Notes: generated from the sequence alone by a model not told the origin. A stretch of DNA of 64,000 nucleotides from Wohlfahrtiimonas sp. G9077 (GCF_002252155.1 NZ_NEFD01000001.1:1-64000), one strand, 5' to 3'. Shown: positions 36,041 to 45,975, numbered from the stretch's first letter. Program-made: numbers and translations.

Positions 36041-36562
36041 ATGTCAATTGATGCATTAAAAGATATGTTACCTGCGTACGCAAAAGATATGCGTTTGAAT
36101 TTAAGCAACGTTTTGAGTGAAGCGGGCGCAGAAGGTTTGACTGAAAAGCAAATCGCTGCGATTGCCGTTGCGGTCTCTTTGAGCACACGTTCAAAAACTT
36201 TGATTGAAAACATTGAAGCGTTTGCAGCCCCAATTTTAACGGAAGAAGAGCTAAATGGTGCAAAAATTGCGTTCAGTATCATGAGTATGAACAACATTTA
36301 CTACCGTTTTGTGCACTTAACAAGCAACCAAGAGTATGCCACGATTCCTGCGCGTTTACGCATGAACAGCATGGCAAACCCAGGTATTGATAAAGTGACA
36401 TTTGAATTGGCTTCTATGGCGGTATCAGCCGTCAATGGTTGTGGCATGTGCTTAGATTCACATGAGAAAAACTTGCGTGACCACGGCGTGACCACACAAG
36501 CGATCCAATCCTCTGTACGCATTGCTGCGGTATTGTTCTCAGTGGGCGCTACATTAAACTAA
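36041..36562 (+). CDS. ahpD: AhpD-type alkyl hydroperoxidase
   Basis: 173-residue all-helical peroxidase/disulfide reductase. The full AhpD proton-relay set is present with correct spacing: Glu122, Cys134 and Cys137 (CGMC) and His141. The start at 36041 follows AAGGAG by a few bases. No ahpC or ahpC-like partner is adjacent, so it is a stand-alone gene here. The usual function is detoxifying organic peroxides. Confidence 0.93.
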   Translation: MSIDALKDMLPAYAKDMRLNLSNVLSEAGAEGLTEKQIAAIAVAVSLSTRSKTLIENIEAFAAPILTEEELNGAKIAFSIMSMNNIYYRFVHLTSNQEYATIPARLRMNSMANPGIDKVTFELASMAVSAVNGCGMCLDSHEKNLRDHGVTTQAIQSSVRIAAVLFSVGATLN

Positions 36563-36590
36563 CAAAATGGGGCTTTGTCCTCAATTGATC

Positions 36591-36619
36591 AAAAAAAGAG
36601 GCCATTGGCCTCTTTTTTT
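36591..36619. terminator. Bidirectional terminator after ahpD
   Basis: AAAAAAAGAGGCC-ATT-GGCCTCTTTTTTT between convergent ahpD and the FUSC gene. Confidence 0.92.
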
Positions 36620-36678
36620 ATGCATCAGATATTAAAAATATTTGGCATCAATCACACAATTGTTGATGTGGATCAGCT

Positions 36679-38739
36679 TTAGGTATTCGCCTCCACCATC
36701 CAAATGAGCGGTTTGAGCTCTTGGCCAGTGAAGGGTTTGGTTTTTTCACTGCTTGGAATGGTGGGATCTAAACGCAATTTAGTGAGCATAATGAGTTCGC
36801 TGAATTCCGGAATGCTCGTGGGATCTTTATGGAGCTGCTCAAGAGAGTAGCCTAAAATTGCCAATTGCGAGAGCACCGATTGCTGGCGGATCATAAATTC
36901 ATTGTAATAGTGAAAATCCCCATGGAATTTTTGTGGCTCTTTTTGCATGCGCGTCAATGAATTTGAGAGCTGAATCACCAGAGATTGCGTATCTTTGAGC
37001 TTAATGTAAAACTCAGAAGGCTCGGCGCTCTTTTTGATCCAAACGGCTTCCAGAGTTTCGAGCACATCATACATGTGATAGCGAATGCGCTCAGCTAAGC
37101 GCGGCGCTTCACGTTTTTCCCAAGAAGGCAAAAAGTAGATGGTGAAGAAAATGGCAATGACGGCGGCCACGGCAGTATCAATCACCCGCTCAATGGCAAT
37201 GGAAGCACCGGATAGATCATCGGTCATGTTCAATGTCAGCAATACATAGATCGTCACAAACATCACGCACAATTTATAGTCAAGGTTGACTAAAGCATTG
37301 CTGAGGATGATGGACACCATAATGTATAGCACAATGTAAGAGAGGCTTGGCTCAAAAGAGACAATGATGCCAACGAGAATGCAGCCAAGCACCGTGCCGA
37401 TGATGCGCGCTTGGCTGCGTTCTCGGGTGATGCTAAATCCCGGGCGCATTAACGTGACTAAGGTAAAGGCAATCCAGAAACTGTGGGCTAAAATCTGCTT
37501 TTGATCGAGCACCAAGCTGATAAAAGAGAGGGTTGCGAACATCGCCACTGCCGTGCGAATGGAAAAGCGCATAAAATCAGAAGAAAGCGTTAAATTCTCT
37601 TTGACAATGTTCCATGACCAATGACTGTGGGAGATGTGCTTTTTAAAGTGATCGCCAAGGGTGGGAATGTCGGTTTGTCCTAGGAGCAATTCACGCACTT
37701 TATCCAATTGCCGATTCATCACCCACGCTTTGCGGTAATGGGCAGCAAGAACACCATATGCTTCAGTGGCCGCTTCATCTAATTCGGTGTTTTTTAAAAT
37801 CTCTAATTCAAATTCAAGGGCTCTGAGCTCCGCTTTAAAGCCTAAGCGGCGAATCATCTCGCCGCCGCCTAATGTGTGTAGGCTCATCTCTTCTAAGTTA
37901 TTGGCCGCTTTGCGATAAAGATCACGCAGGAAGATCTGAATGTCTGAATTTTCATAGGCGTGACGAATGGTGGTAAAGTCTTGGAAAGGTGCCACCATGC
38001 GGTCATACACATCGGTCAGTAATGTCAATTCGCCCGCCATCTTTTGAATCTTTGGGTCCGATTGATTGGTGGTGCGATATAAAAGATCGCGGGTTTGCTG
38101 AAATTCTGCAATCAATGTGGTTTGGGTTTCAATTAAATTGGCAAAGGATTTCTCTAAATCACTGTTTTGACGATAACACTCTGAAATTGCTTGCAAATAG
38201 CGTGCTAAATGCACATAACAAGAAGAGAGCGTTTGGCGAATGATGTAGTTGGCAAAGACTTTAGAAAACAGCAGGGCATAGATCACATAGAAAATTGCCC
38301 CAATGGAGAAATCAATGATGTATTCGGTGACATTATAAGTATTGCGCCCCGTAATCATGGCAATGAAGATGAAGGTAAAGCCAATGGTGCCTGCTTTTGG
38401 ACCAAAGCAGCTCATGAAATTACTGAAAAACACCACAATGGAGAGGGAAATGATGAACAAAAAGGGCATTGTGCCCATAAATTGCGCAAAATAGATGGTG
38501 ATGAGTAAGGTGCCCACAAGCGTAATGAGCAGCTCATTGCGTTTGTGTTTGAATGAGCCAATTTGGTCAGCAATGCCAATGGTTAAACTGGCGTAGCCCA
38601 CCGTAATGAGATTTTTCGTCTCTCCACCCAATAAATAGACAATGAAGACCGGGAGAAACACCCCGATGCCTTTGTACAAACCTATTGTGAAATCATAGCT
38701 GAAGAAGAAACGGTAGATGTTTGTGAGTGATCGATTCAT
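36679..38739 (-). CDS. FUSC/YccS-YhfK family inner-membrane protein
   Basis: 686 residues in the duplicated layout of the fusaric-acid-resistance-like family: an N-terminal membrane bundle (about 15-160), a soluble helical domain (160-380), a second membrane bundle (about 390-540, with ILAHSFWIAFTLVTLMRPGF and RSQARIIGTVLGCILVGI) and a soluble tail. The family is linked to aromatic-acid efflux. Substrate unknown; no partner membrane-fusion gene is next to it. Confidence 0.88.
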   Translation of the reverse strand: MNRSLTNIYRFFFSYDFTIGLYKGIGVFLPVFIVYLLGGETKNLITVGYASLTIGIADQIGSFKHKRNELLITLVGTLLITIYFAQFMGTMPFLFIISLSIVVFFSNFMSCFGPKAGTIGFTFIFIAMITGRNTYNVTEYIIDFSIGAIFYVIYALLFSKVFANYIIRQTLSSCYVHLARYLQAISECYRQNSDLEKSFANLIETQTTLIAEFQQTRDLLYRTTNQSDPKIQKMAGELTLLTDVYDRMVAPFQDFTTIRHAYENSDIQIFLRDLYRKAANNLEEMSLHTLGGGEMIRRLGFKAELRALEFELEILKNTELDEAATEAYGVLAAHYRKAWVMNRQLDKVRELLLGQTDIPTLGDHFKKHISHSHWSWNIVKENLTLSSDFMRFSIRTAVAMFATLSFISLVLDQKQILAHSFWIAFTLVTLMRPGFSITRERSQARIIGTVLGCILVGIIVSFEPSLSYIVLYIMVSIILSNALVNLDYKLCVMFVTIYVLLTLNMTDDLSGASIAIERVIDTAVAAVIAIFFTIYFLPSWEKREAPRLAERIRYHMYDVLETLEAVWIKKSAEPSEFYIKLKDTQSLVIQLSNSLTRMQKEPQKFHGDFHYYNEFMIRQQSVLSQLAILGYSLEQLHKDPTSIPEFSELIMLTKLRLDPTIPSSEKTKPFTGQELKPLIWMVEANT

Positions 38740-38820
38740 GCGAAGTTAAAGAACTTTAACTAGGAAGAGATAAAGCTCATCATTATAGATGAGCTTTAGG
38801 GGAGAGGCCATAGTCGGTGC

Positions 38821-40614
38821 TTAATTATTTTTTAAAAGATAATCAAGGTGTTCAATGAATTGATCTGCAGGCACAGCACCCATCACGCGGTATTGTGGCA
38901 TCTCATTGCCGGATGCATCAAAAAAGAGCATCGCAGGCGGGCCAAAGAGATTAAAGTGCTTTTGCAACTGCTGATCCACTTTGTTGTTTTCGGTCACATC
39001 AGCTGTGATGAAGTTAAGCTGTGCTAAACGGGTTTTAACTTCGGGATCACTGAACACATATTTTTCCATCTCTTTACACGCCACACACCAATTGGCATTG
39101 AACTCAAGGAGCGTGATTTTGCCGTGATTGTTTTGCAGCGCTTCATTGAGGCCTTTTAAACCCACAATGGGCGTTGCCGCTAAGCTCTCATGCGTTTTTA
39201 GGCTTTCATACACAAAGTAGCCAGAAAATGCGAGAGATAAAAGGACCGGCAGCACAAAGAATTTCGGCAATTGCTGCATTTTAAAGATTTTGATCACAAA
39301 CCAAATGGCAAGGGAGAGCGCAATCACAGCATAGAGCATGTTTTCCCAAAAGAGTGGCAAAATGCGCCCAAGGAAATAGGCGGCTACGGCCAACAGAATA
39401 AAGCCAAAGAACTCTTTGATGGCATTCATCCATGCACCGGCTTTTGGTAAGAGATAACCTGATGAAACCCCAAGGATCATTAAAGGCACGCCCATGCCTA
39501 AACTCATGGCAAAAAGGGCAAAGCCGCCCAAGACATAATCTTGAGTTTGGGCAATTAAGGTGATGATGCCGATGAGTGGCGCCGTCACACAAGGGCCCAC
39601 GATGAGGGCAGAGAGTGCGCCCATGATCATCGCGCCAATGTAAGTGCCACTTTTTGATTGGTTGGCAAAACGATTGAGATAATTTTGGATGAAAACGGGC
39701 GTTTGAATCTGATAAACACCAAACATGCTCAAAGAGAGCAGAACAAAGAGCGCTGCAAAGCCCATCAACACATATTTATTTTGAAAAGCAGCCGCTAAAC
39801 CACTGCCGAGCATCGCGGCGACAATGCCGATGGTGGTGTATACAAGCGCCATTGCGATCACGTAGGAAAAGGAAATCATAAAACCACGGCGTTTAGTGAG
39901 GTTTTTTTCACCCGTTAAAATGCCCGATAAAATTGGCAGCATTGGTAAAACGCACGGCGTAAAGGTCAATAAAATGCCCAGCAAGAAAAAGAGCGGCAAC
40001 GCGAGATATTGTTTTTCTAATAAAAATGAGGCCAAGCGATCATGCTCATTTAAAAGGGGCGTCGCAGTTTCAGTTTTCAATTGATCTTTTGTGGTCACCT
40101 CAGGATTCATCACCACAGTGCGCTCCCATTGATGTGGCGGAAAGCATAAGCCAGCCTTTGCACAGCCTTGTGCTTCAATCTCTAAATGAAGCGTATGGAC
40201 ATCGGTTAAAGGTTGCTTAAAGCGAAGCGTCATCTCCATTGTGTGGTTATAAATGGGTTGGCGACCAAAGAATTCATCATCATGCATCACCGCTTCTGGC
40301 CAAATGATTTCAGCAATCTCGACATTTTGATTGAGCGGCGTGATGTGAATTTTATCTTTGTATAAATAATAGTCAGGATTGATCTCCCAAATCAGATTGA
40401 TTGCTGAGTCAGAAGCTTTAAAAATCTCAGGTTTAAACACCTGTTCTGGCGGTAAGAAATCTTGGCGGGCAGCGGCCGGTAGCGTTTGCCCATCTTTTTT
40501 TGGGGTCAATAATGACTGAGAGAAACTTTGGGCAACACTTTGATTACTAAAGGTAATTAAAGCAAGCATCAGCCACACAAAGGCAGCGATTTGTTTAATA
40601 GAGAGATGTTTCAA
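38821..40614 (-). CDS. dsbD: Thiol:disulfide interchange protein DsbD
   Basis: Carries electrons from cytoplasmic thioredoxin to periplasmic DsbC/DsbE-type proteins. Three parts are visible: a periplasmic alpha domain with CAKAGLC (Cys151/157), eight-segment membrane domain with FTPCVLP and VGPCVTAP, and a C-terminal thioredoxin domain with NWCVACKEM. I place the start at a TTG at 40614 with AAAGGTG upstream, giving a normal signal peptide (597 residues). The upstream in-frame ATG at 40653 would leave a charged extension before it. Confidence 0.95.
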   Translation of the reverse strand: MKHLSIKQIAAFVWLMLALITFSNQSVAQSFSQSLLTPKKDGQTLPAAARQDFLPPEQVFKPEIFKASDSAINLIWEINPDYYLYKDKIHITPLNQNVEIAEIIWPEAVMHDDEFFGRQPIYNHTMEMTLRFKQPLTDVHTLHLEIEAQGCAKAGLCFPPHQWERTVVMNPEVTTKDQLKTETATPLLNEHDRLASFLLEKQYLALPLFFLLGILLTFTPCVLPMLPILSGILTGEKNLTKRRGFMISFSYVIAMALVYTTIGIVAAMLGSGLAAAFQNKYVLMGFAALFVLLSLSMFGVYQIQTPVFIQNYLNRFANQSKSGTYIGAMIMGALSALIVGPCVTAPLIGIITLIAQTQDYVLGGFALFAMSLGMGVPLMILGVSSGYLLPKAGAWMNAIKEFFGFILLAVAAYFLGRILPLFWENMLYAVIALSLAIWFVIKIFKMQQLPKFFVLPVLLSLAFSGYFVYESLKTHESLAATPIVGLKGLNEALQNNHGKITLLEFNANWCVACKEMEKYVFSDPEVKTRLAQLNFITADVTENNKVDQQLQKHFNLFGPPAMLFFDASGNEMPQYRVMGAVPADQFIEHLDYLLKNN

Positions 40615-40690
40615 AACAGCACCTTTCTGAGTTAATGAGTCACGAATGGGCAATTATCTCATAAAAAACTAAAATGACTAAATTCTATGC

Positions 40691-40718
40691 TTGACCTAAA
40701 AAAATTAGACGCTATAAT
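40691..40718 (+). promoter_or_regulatory. Promoter of tRNA-Gly copy 1
   Basis: TTGACC, 16-nt spacer, perfect TATAAT, 13 bp before the tRNA. Confidence 0.85.
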
Positions 40719-40731
40719 TACTTCACTTTCT

Positions 40732-40807
<76 letters not shown>

Positions 40808-40816
40808 AATTATTAG

Positions 40817-40842
40817 AACCTCATCAATGATGAGGTTTTTTT
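40817..40842 (+). terminator. Terminator after tRNA-Gly copy 1
   Basis: AACCTCATC-AAT-GATGAGGTT followed by T6. Confidence 0.9.
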
Positions 40843-40864
40843 ATTGTCTGGACAAAAGCGCAAT

Positions 40865-40889
40865 AAAAAAGCCTGATTGTTCAGGCTTT
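40865..40889 (-). terminator. Terminator of the tatA-cmoB operon
   Basis: AAAGCCTGA-TTGT-TCAGGCTTT hairpin; the T run is on the minus strand, 15 bp after the cmoB stop. Confidence 0.85.
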
Positions 40890-40903
40890 CATAAAATGAG
40901 TGG

Positions 40904-41854
40904 TTATTGTTCAGCAATGATCACGGCACGCAGCGGGGCAGGATAGCCCTCAATGGTTTTGTTGTGATCATTTGGATCTAAGAAATCCTCAAGGGAGAGA
41001 TAAGTCATCCAATCTGTTTTGCGTTGCTCTTCAATGCTGGTTTGATTTAGATCCACGCATCTAACGTGTTTAAAGCCGACGCGTTTTAAGAAGATCTCCA
41101 ACATTTTTACCGATGGAATGAACCATACATTGCGCATTTGTGCATAGCGATCATGAGGGATCAAGCACGCGTGTTCATCGCCTTCAATCACCATGGTTTC
41201 GAGCACCAATGTCCCTTTTTTATTTAATAAGCGTTTTAGATTCGTTAAATGATCAATCGGGGAGCGACGATGATAGAGCACGCCCATGGAAAATACCGTA
41301 TCAAACCACGCCAATTCATCTGTGATGGCTTCCAGTCCAATTGGTAACTGCCAAATGGGTAAATCGGGCGCATAGTGCTTAAAGGCTTTAAATTGTGCCA
41401 AAAATAGCCAGTTTGGATCAATGCCAATGACAGATTTTGCGCCAGCGCCAAGCATGCGCATGCCATAATAACCATTGCCGCAGCCAACATCGAGCACATT
41501 TTTTTGATGAAGATCAATGTGTGGCGCCACGCGATTCCACTTCCAATCTGAATGCCATTCTGTGTCAATGTGCGTGTCGCAAAATTGCCAAGGGCCTTTG
41601 CGCCATGGCATCAATTGACGCAATGATGTTTCTAGTTGTGCTTGATCTGTTGAGCCTTGTAAGATTGCGCCATTCACTAAATCAAGGGTGCAATCATCAA
41701 TCGGCGGTAATTGATCTAATACCGCTTGCCATTCATCAAAATTGCCATGAATGTGCTCATCAATGTATTGAGGTAACCACGTTTGAAGATTTTGCGTCCA
41801 TTGACGCAAGCCTGTGGGGCGATAAAACTCGGCAATAGCTGCGTAATCAATCAT
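40904..41854 (-). CDS. cmoB: tRNA U34 carboxymethyltransferase CmoB
   Basis: 316-residue enzyme that uses carboxy-S-adenosylmethionine made by CmoA to form cmo5U34 in tRNA. The Rossmann motif VLDVGCGNGYYGMRMLG, then VIGIDP and the conserved FDTVFSMGVLYHRRSPIDHL are clear. Directly downstream of cmoA, its partner. Confidence 0.97.
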   Translation of the reverse strand: MIDYAAIAEFYRPTGLRQWTQNLQTWLPQYIDEHIHGNFDEWQAVLDQLPPIDDCTLDLVNGAILQGSTDQAQLETSLRQLMPWRKGPWQFCDTHIDTEWHSDWKWNRVAPHIDLHQKNVLDVGCGNGYYGMRMLGAGAKSVIGIDPNWLFLAQFKAFKHYAPDLPIWQLPIGLEAITDELAWFDTVFSMGVLYHRRSPIDHLTNLKRLLNKKGTLVLETMVIEGDEHACLIPHDRYAQMRNVWFIPSVKMLEIFLKRVGFKHVRCVDLNQTSIEEQRKTDWMTYLSLEDFLDPNDHNKTIEGYPAPLRAVIIAEQ

Positions 41855-41875
41855 AGGATTTTGGAAATAATGTCT

Positions 41876-42613
41876 TTAAGGTAAAGCAACAATGGAGATG
41901 AAATTCAGGCATTGAAACCATTGATAAACGCGTGTAAAGCCAGCTTCGTGTAAGCGTGCTTTATGGATGGCAAAAGAGTCAATGCGCATCACATTTTCAA
42001 TGGCTTCACGTTTTTGCGCGATCTCAAGTTCTGAGTAGCCATTCGCGCGCTTAAAGGCTAAATGCATGTCATCGAGCACCGATTGCTCTTCGGCATCATC
42101 AAAATAGATTTTTTCTGATAAAAAGAGGGCGCCCGTTGGCAATAATGCCTGACGAATTTTGGTAAGCAGCGCTAAACGCTCGGAAGGTTCTATAAATTGT
42201 AGGGTTAAATTGAGCACGATGATGGCCGCTGGATCAAACTCAATGTGACGAATGTCCGCTTGCTTGAGTTCAATGGGAATGAGGCCATCGTGCACTTGAT
42301 TCTGTAATTTAAAAAATTGTGTAGCCTTTTCAATCATGGGCGCTGAGTTGTCCACCGCGATGATTTTGGTATTCTCTGTGCGGATCGAATGGCGAAGGGC
42401 ATTTGAGACAGCACCAAGAGAACAGCCTAGGTCATAAATGGTGGCGTTATCTTCTGCAAAGAGCGGCGCAAAGCGGCCAATTTGCTCAACGATCATCGGG
42501 TAACCCGGCGCTGAGCGTTTGATCATGTCTGAGAAAACATTGACCACTTCTTCATTGAAGACAAAGTCAGCTTTTTTACGTTTCTCAGAGAAAATGGTAT
42601 CGACAGGCATCAT
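41876..42613 (-). CDS. cmoA: Carboxy-S-adenosyl-L-methionine synthase CmoA
   Basis: 245 residues. Makes carboxy-SAM from SAM and prephenate. Motifs DTIFSEKRKKADFVFNEEVV at the N-terminus, IYDLGCSLGAVS and NLTLQFIEP are those of CmoA. ATGA overlap with the end of tatB. Confidence 0.97.
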   Translation of the reverse strand: MMPVDTIFSEKRKKADFVFNEEVVNVFSDMIKRSAPGYPMIVEQIGRFAPLFAEDNATIYDLGCSLGAVSNALRHSIRTENTKIIAVDNSAPMIEKATQFFKLQNQVHDGLIPIELKQADIRHIEFDPAAIIVLNLTLQFIEPSERLALLTKIRQALLPTGALFLSEKIYFDDAEEQSVLDDMHLAFKRANGYSELEIAQKREAIENVMRIDSFAIHKARLHEAGFTRVYQWFQCLNFISIVALP

Positions 42614-43254
42614 GATTGATTGAGTTCAACTAAAGTGTCATGGTAGCGATCCACCAAAACAGGTAGCGGCTCTAATGAGCGCGTTTTGGCATACTTTAAT
42701 CGATAAGTAAGGTGGGGCGCTGTTTCGTCTGCTAAGAATAACTCAAGTTGGCGCGCACGGCATCTGTGGACAAAAGCATCTTCAGGATGTGCAGCGTCGA
42801 GATCATCCGTCAGCGCATTGTAACCTTTTGGAGGCGCTGTGATTAGAGGTGCATCTTCATAATGATAATCATCATAAAAATGTTCAAGCTCTGGCGTTGC
42901 ACTCACAGCGCTCGTTGAATCGGATTTTAATGTTTGGTCGATGGCAGCGCGAGAGTTACGAAGGGTATCTTCGGTGGAGTGGCGCGCTTCACGCAATGAC
43001 TTTTTCACCTCATCTAATTGAGTGGTGTCATTGATTTGCTTTGTAAAGCTCTGCTTTGTCTCCTCAATCGAGCGCTTGAGCTCATCGGTTTCAAACTCTT
43101 TTGAGACTTCATTTTTCACTTGATCTGCAAAAGAACGGATTTTATTGACGATACTGCCCACCGCACGAATGGTCTCTGGCAACTTTTGTGGGCCAATGAC
43201 GATCAATGCGACAATAAAGACAATCAGAAATTCGCTAAAACTAATACCAAACAT
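42610..43254 (-). CDS. tatB: Twin-arginine translocase subunit TatB
   Basis: 214 residues: MFGISFSEFLIVFIVALIVIG membrane helix, a PQKLPE amphipathic hinge, then a long charged helical tail. It recognises Tat substrates together with TatC. Substrates encoded in this window may include the dehydrogenase small subunit (27598) and the molybdenum hydroxylase (58049). It lies 9 bp after tatA; tatC is not next to it. Confidence 0.95.
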   Translation of the reverse strand: MFGISFSEFLIVFIVALIVIGPQKLPETIRAVGSIVNKIRSFADQVKNEVSKEFETDELKRSIEETKQSFTKQINDTTQLDEVKKSLREARHSTEDTLRNSRAAIDQTLKSDSTSAVSATPELEHFYDDYHYEDAPLITAPPKGYNALTDDLDAAHPEDAFVHRCRARQLELFLADETAPHLTYRLKYAKTRSLEPLPVLVDRYHDTLVELNQS

Positions 43255-43263
43255 TGATGGACT

Positions 43264-43512
43264 TTACTGTACGTTGTCTTTTTTCGTTTCAGAAGCATCT
43301 ACTTTAGGTGCAGCTTCAGTAGATTTGTGCTCAACGGATTCAACTTTTCCGTCTTTGTCACCCTCTTTTTTCTCATCTTCTTTCATGGCGTCTTTGAAGC
43401 CTTTTAACGCTGTGCCCAAATCACCACCCATGTTGCGCAGTTTTTTGGTACCAAAAATTGCCAATACAACGATTAATACAATGATCCAGTGCCAAATGCT
43501 AAATGAACCCAT
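43264..43512 (-). CDS. tatA: Twin-arginine translocase subunit TatA
   Basis: 82 residues: short N-terminal membrane helix ([20 protein letters not shown]), GTALKGFK amphipathic helix and an acidic/lysine tail. It forms the Tat pore. First gene of tatA-tatB-cmoA-cmoB. Confidence 0.96.
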   Translation of the reverse strand: MGSFSIWHWIIVLIVVLAIFGTKKLRNMGGDLGTALKGFKDAMKEDEKKEGDKDGKVESVEHKSTEAAPKVDASETKKDNVQ

Positions 43513-43747
43513 AACAAGTACCTCTTTATGATAAAGTCATTCTAAAAAATTCGCTTCATTATAAAGGTAATGAGGCGTAAGGTATAGACTAACTTTAACT
43601 ATTTTTATCCATCTGATGGATTCTGGGCAACATTTCACCAAAACCAATCCATTGCAGTTTTGATTTGATGTGCTATATTAATAAGGTCAGTGTTTAAGCG
43701 GTTTTGCATATAAAGTGAGCAAAACAAGAATTGTATAATAATTCATC

Positions 43748-43775
43748 TTGATTAATCATTTTAATCGCTTATAAT
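43748..43775 (+). promoter_or_regulatory. Promoter of the tRNA-Gly/tRNA-Cys/SRP RNA cluster
   Basis: TTGATT, 16-nt spacer, TATAAT, 18 bp before the tRNA. The rest of the 281-bp gap back to tatA shows no gene. Confidence 0.8.
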
Positions 43776-43793
43776 ACGCTTCTGATTTGCAGT

Positions 43794-43869
<76 letters not shown>

Positions 43870-43875
43870 AAAAAT

Positions 43876-43949
43876 GGCTGAATAGCATAGGGGTAATGCA
43901 CCGGTTTGCAAAACCGTGTACGCCAGTTCGATTCTGGCTTCAGCCTCCA
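43876..43949 (+). tRNA. tRNA-Cys(GCA)
   Basis: 74-nt cloverleaf: GGCTGAA/TTCAGCC acceptor stem, anticodon GCA in CCGGT-TTGCAAA-ACCGT, T-arm GCCAG-TTCGATT-CTGGC, encoded CCA. It starts 6 bp after tRNA-Gly. Confidence 0.97.
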
Positions 43950-43960
43950 AAAAATATTAT

Positions 43961-44073
43961 GGTGACCCACATTGGTTTCCTCGCAGTGAATTATTACGCA
44001 CCGTGTCAGGTCCGGAAGGAAGCAGCACACGTATTAGGTTTGCGTGCAGAGGGTGAGCTGGTGTGGGTCATCT
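43961..44073 (+). ncRNA. ffs: Small SRP RNA (4.5S)
   Basis: The diagnostic apical loop GTCAGGTCCGGAAGGAAGCA is present at about 44005-44024. The ends pair (GGTGACCCACA with TGTGGGTCATC) and the TTGGTTTCCTCGCA side matches E. coli 4.5S RNA. Length about 113 nt. It binds Ffh and targets membrane proteins. Probably co-transcribed with the tRNAs; dnaX starts about 36 nt later. Exact ends are estimates. Confidence 0.93.
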
Positions 44074-44109
44074 CCATTTTGGGCAGAAAAACATTAGGAG
44101 TTCATCCCC

Positions 44110-45975
44110 ATGGCAACTCAAGCCTTAGCGCGTAAATGGCGCCCGAAAAACTTTCACGAAGTTGTTGGTCAAAAGCACGTTGTCACTGCCTTAACAAACG
44201 GTCTCGATAATAATCGTCTTCATCATGCATTTTTACTCACCGGTACACGCGGTGTTGGTAAAACAACGCTTGCGCGCATTTTAGCGAAATCCTTAAACTG
44301 TGAACAAGGCGTCAGCTCTCATCCTTGTGGCGTTTGCAGCATTTGTCAGGAAGTGGATCAAGGTCGCTTTGTGGATTTGATCGAAATTGATGCCGCATCG
44401 CGCACAAAAGTCGAGGACACGCGTGAAATTTTAGACAATGTCCAATATGCACCAACGCGCGGTCGTTATAAGGTTTATCTCATCGATGAAGTGCACATGC
44501 TCTCTAACAGCAGCTTTAATGCCTTATTAAAGACATTAGAGGAGCCACCTGAGCATGTTAAATTCATTTTAGCCACCACCGATCCACAGAAATTACCGGT
44601 CACGGTGTTATCGCGCTGTTTGCGTTTTCATTTAAAGAAAATCCCATCCCCTGAAATCACAGGTTACTTAACGCACATCATGGATGCTGAAGGCATCGAT
44701 TATCAACCAAAGGCGTTAGAATTGATTGCCAAAGCAGGGGCAGGGAGCATGCGCGACAGCTTATCCCTATTAGATCAAGGCATTGCCTACACCAATGGCC
44801 ATGTATCATTTGAGCCCATTCAAACCATGCTTGGCCTCATTGATGATCAATATGCATTGATGATTTTGCGTGCATTGGCAACGCTGAATCAATCTGCATT
44901 GCTTGCCGCCTCTAAACAGGTGATGGATTCTGGCGCTGATCCATATGCATTGTTAGAGGCTTTGATTGAGGCTTTCCATCAATTGACACTGTTACAAATT
45001 GATACAAGTTTTATTGATTTAGATGACACCCATCAAGAATCATGGCTAGCGCTTGCTCAAGCCATGAGTGCAGAAGATTTACAGCTGTATTATCAAATTG
45101 CGTTGCATGGCCGTAAAGATTTAGAGATGCATCCTGAACCGTTGATTGGGCTGGAGATGACTTTGCTTCGCATGCTGCTTTTTACGCCAAAAGACGCACC
45201 GAAAAAGGCCGCAGCGCCATCAGCTAAAACGCCACAAGCAGAACCCATTGTTCATGCGCCAAAAGCGCATACCGATGCAGAATCTGTGGCGTCATTGACC
45301 GCTTTATTAGATGATGTGGCCCCGCAGCCTGCACCTGTTGATGTTGAGCCTACAAAAGAGGCGCCTGCCTTACCGGTTGCACCCCCTGAAATTGTGACAG
45401 AGTCAATGCCCATCGATGATGCACCAATCTATGACGATGTGCCACCGTGGATTGATGCGGAAGCGTATGAATCCATCACAGCTGTTGAGTCTGCACCATC
45501 CGTTGAGCCAGAAGTGATCGCACCTGTGGCATCTGCGCCCGCTGAACCGATCGTTCAACCATCTGAAGTCAATTATCCTTTAAATAACAATGAAGATTGG
45601 CTTGAGATTGTGCGCAATCTCTCCATTTCTGGGTTAACACAGGGCATCGTGCGTAACTTAGTGCTTGAGCGTTTTTCTGATGATTGGTTGGTGTTAAAGC
45701 GTTCGACAGAAGATCATGCTTTTAACATTCCGGCCGCAGAGGCGAACATTGCTGAAGCCGTCAGTGAATTGTTGGGGCGTCAGATTCGCTGCTCAATTGT
45801 GGCCACAGAACAAGTGATTGAAGAAGATGATTTTAATCATCGGGCAGAGAAAGAGTTGGCCGCACGTAAAGTGCAGGTGCTTTCTGAGATTCATGCCGAT
45901 CCTGTTGTACAATTTTTAGTCAATACGTGTGATGCAGAAGTGTTAGATTCAACCCTTAAGCTCAAACACGAATAG
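44110..45975 (+). CDS. dnaX: DNA polymerase III tau subunit DnaX
   Basis: 621-residue clamp-loader ATPase. Walker A GTRGVGKT is at 45-52, with a zinc module (Cys64, 73, 76 and 79), DEVHMLS and an SRC sensor motif. Residues 365-490 form a Pro/Ala/Glu-rich linker before a C-terminal tau domain. At codons 365-366 the sequence G-AAA-AAG could allow a -1 slip with a stop 8 codons later, giving a gamma-like product ending where domain III ends. Heads dnaX-ybaB-recR. Confidence 0.97.
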   Translation: MATQALARKWRPKNFHEVVGQKHVVTALTNGLDNNRLHHAFLLTGTRGVGKTTLARILAKSLNCEQGVSSHPCGVCSICQEVDQGRFVDLIEIDAASRTKVEDTREILDNVQYAPTRGRYKVYLIDEVHMLSNSSFNALLKTLEEPPEHVKFILATTDPQKLPVTVLSRCLRFHLKKIPSPEITGYLTHIMDAEGIDYQPKALELIAKAGAGSMRDSLSLLDQGIAYTNGHVSFEPIQTMLGLIDDQYALMILRALATLNQSALLAASKQVMDSGADPYALLEALIEAFHQLTLLQIDTSFIDLDDTHQESWLALAQAMSAEDLQLYYQIALHGRKDLEMHPEPLIGLEMTLLRMLLFTPKDAPKKAAAPSAKTPQAEPIVHAPKAHTDAESVASLTALLDDVAPQPAPVDVEPTKEAPALPVAPPEIVTESMPIDDAPIYDDVPPWIDAEAYESITAVESAPSVEPEVIAPVASAPAEPIVQPSEVNYPLNNNEDWLEIVRNLSISGLTQGIVRNLVLERFSDDWLVLKRSTEDHAFNIPAAEANIAEAVSELLGRQIRCSIVATEQVIEEDDFNHRAEKELAARKVQVLSEIHADPVVQFLVNTCDAEVLDSTLKLKHE

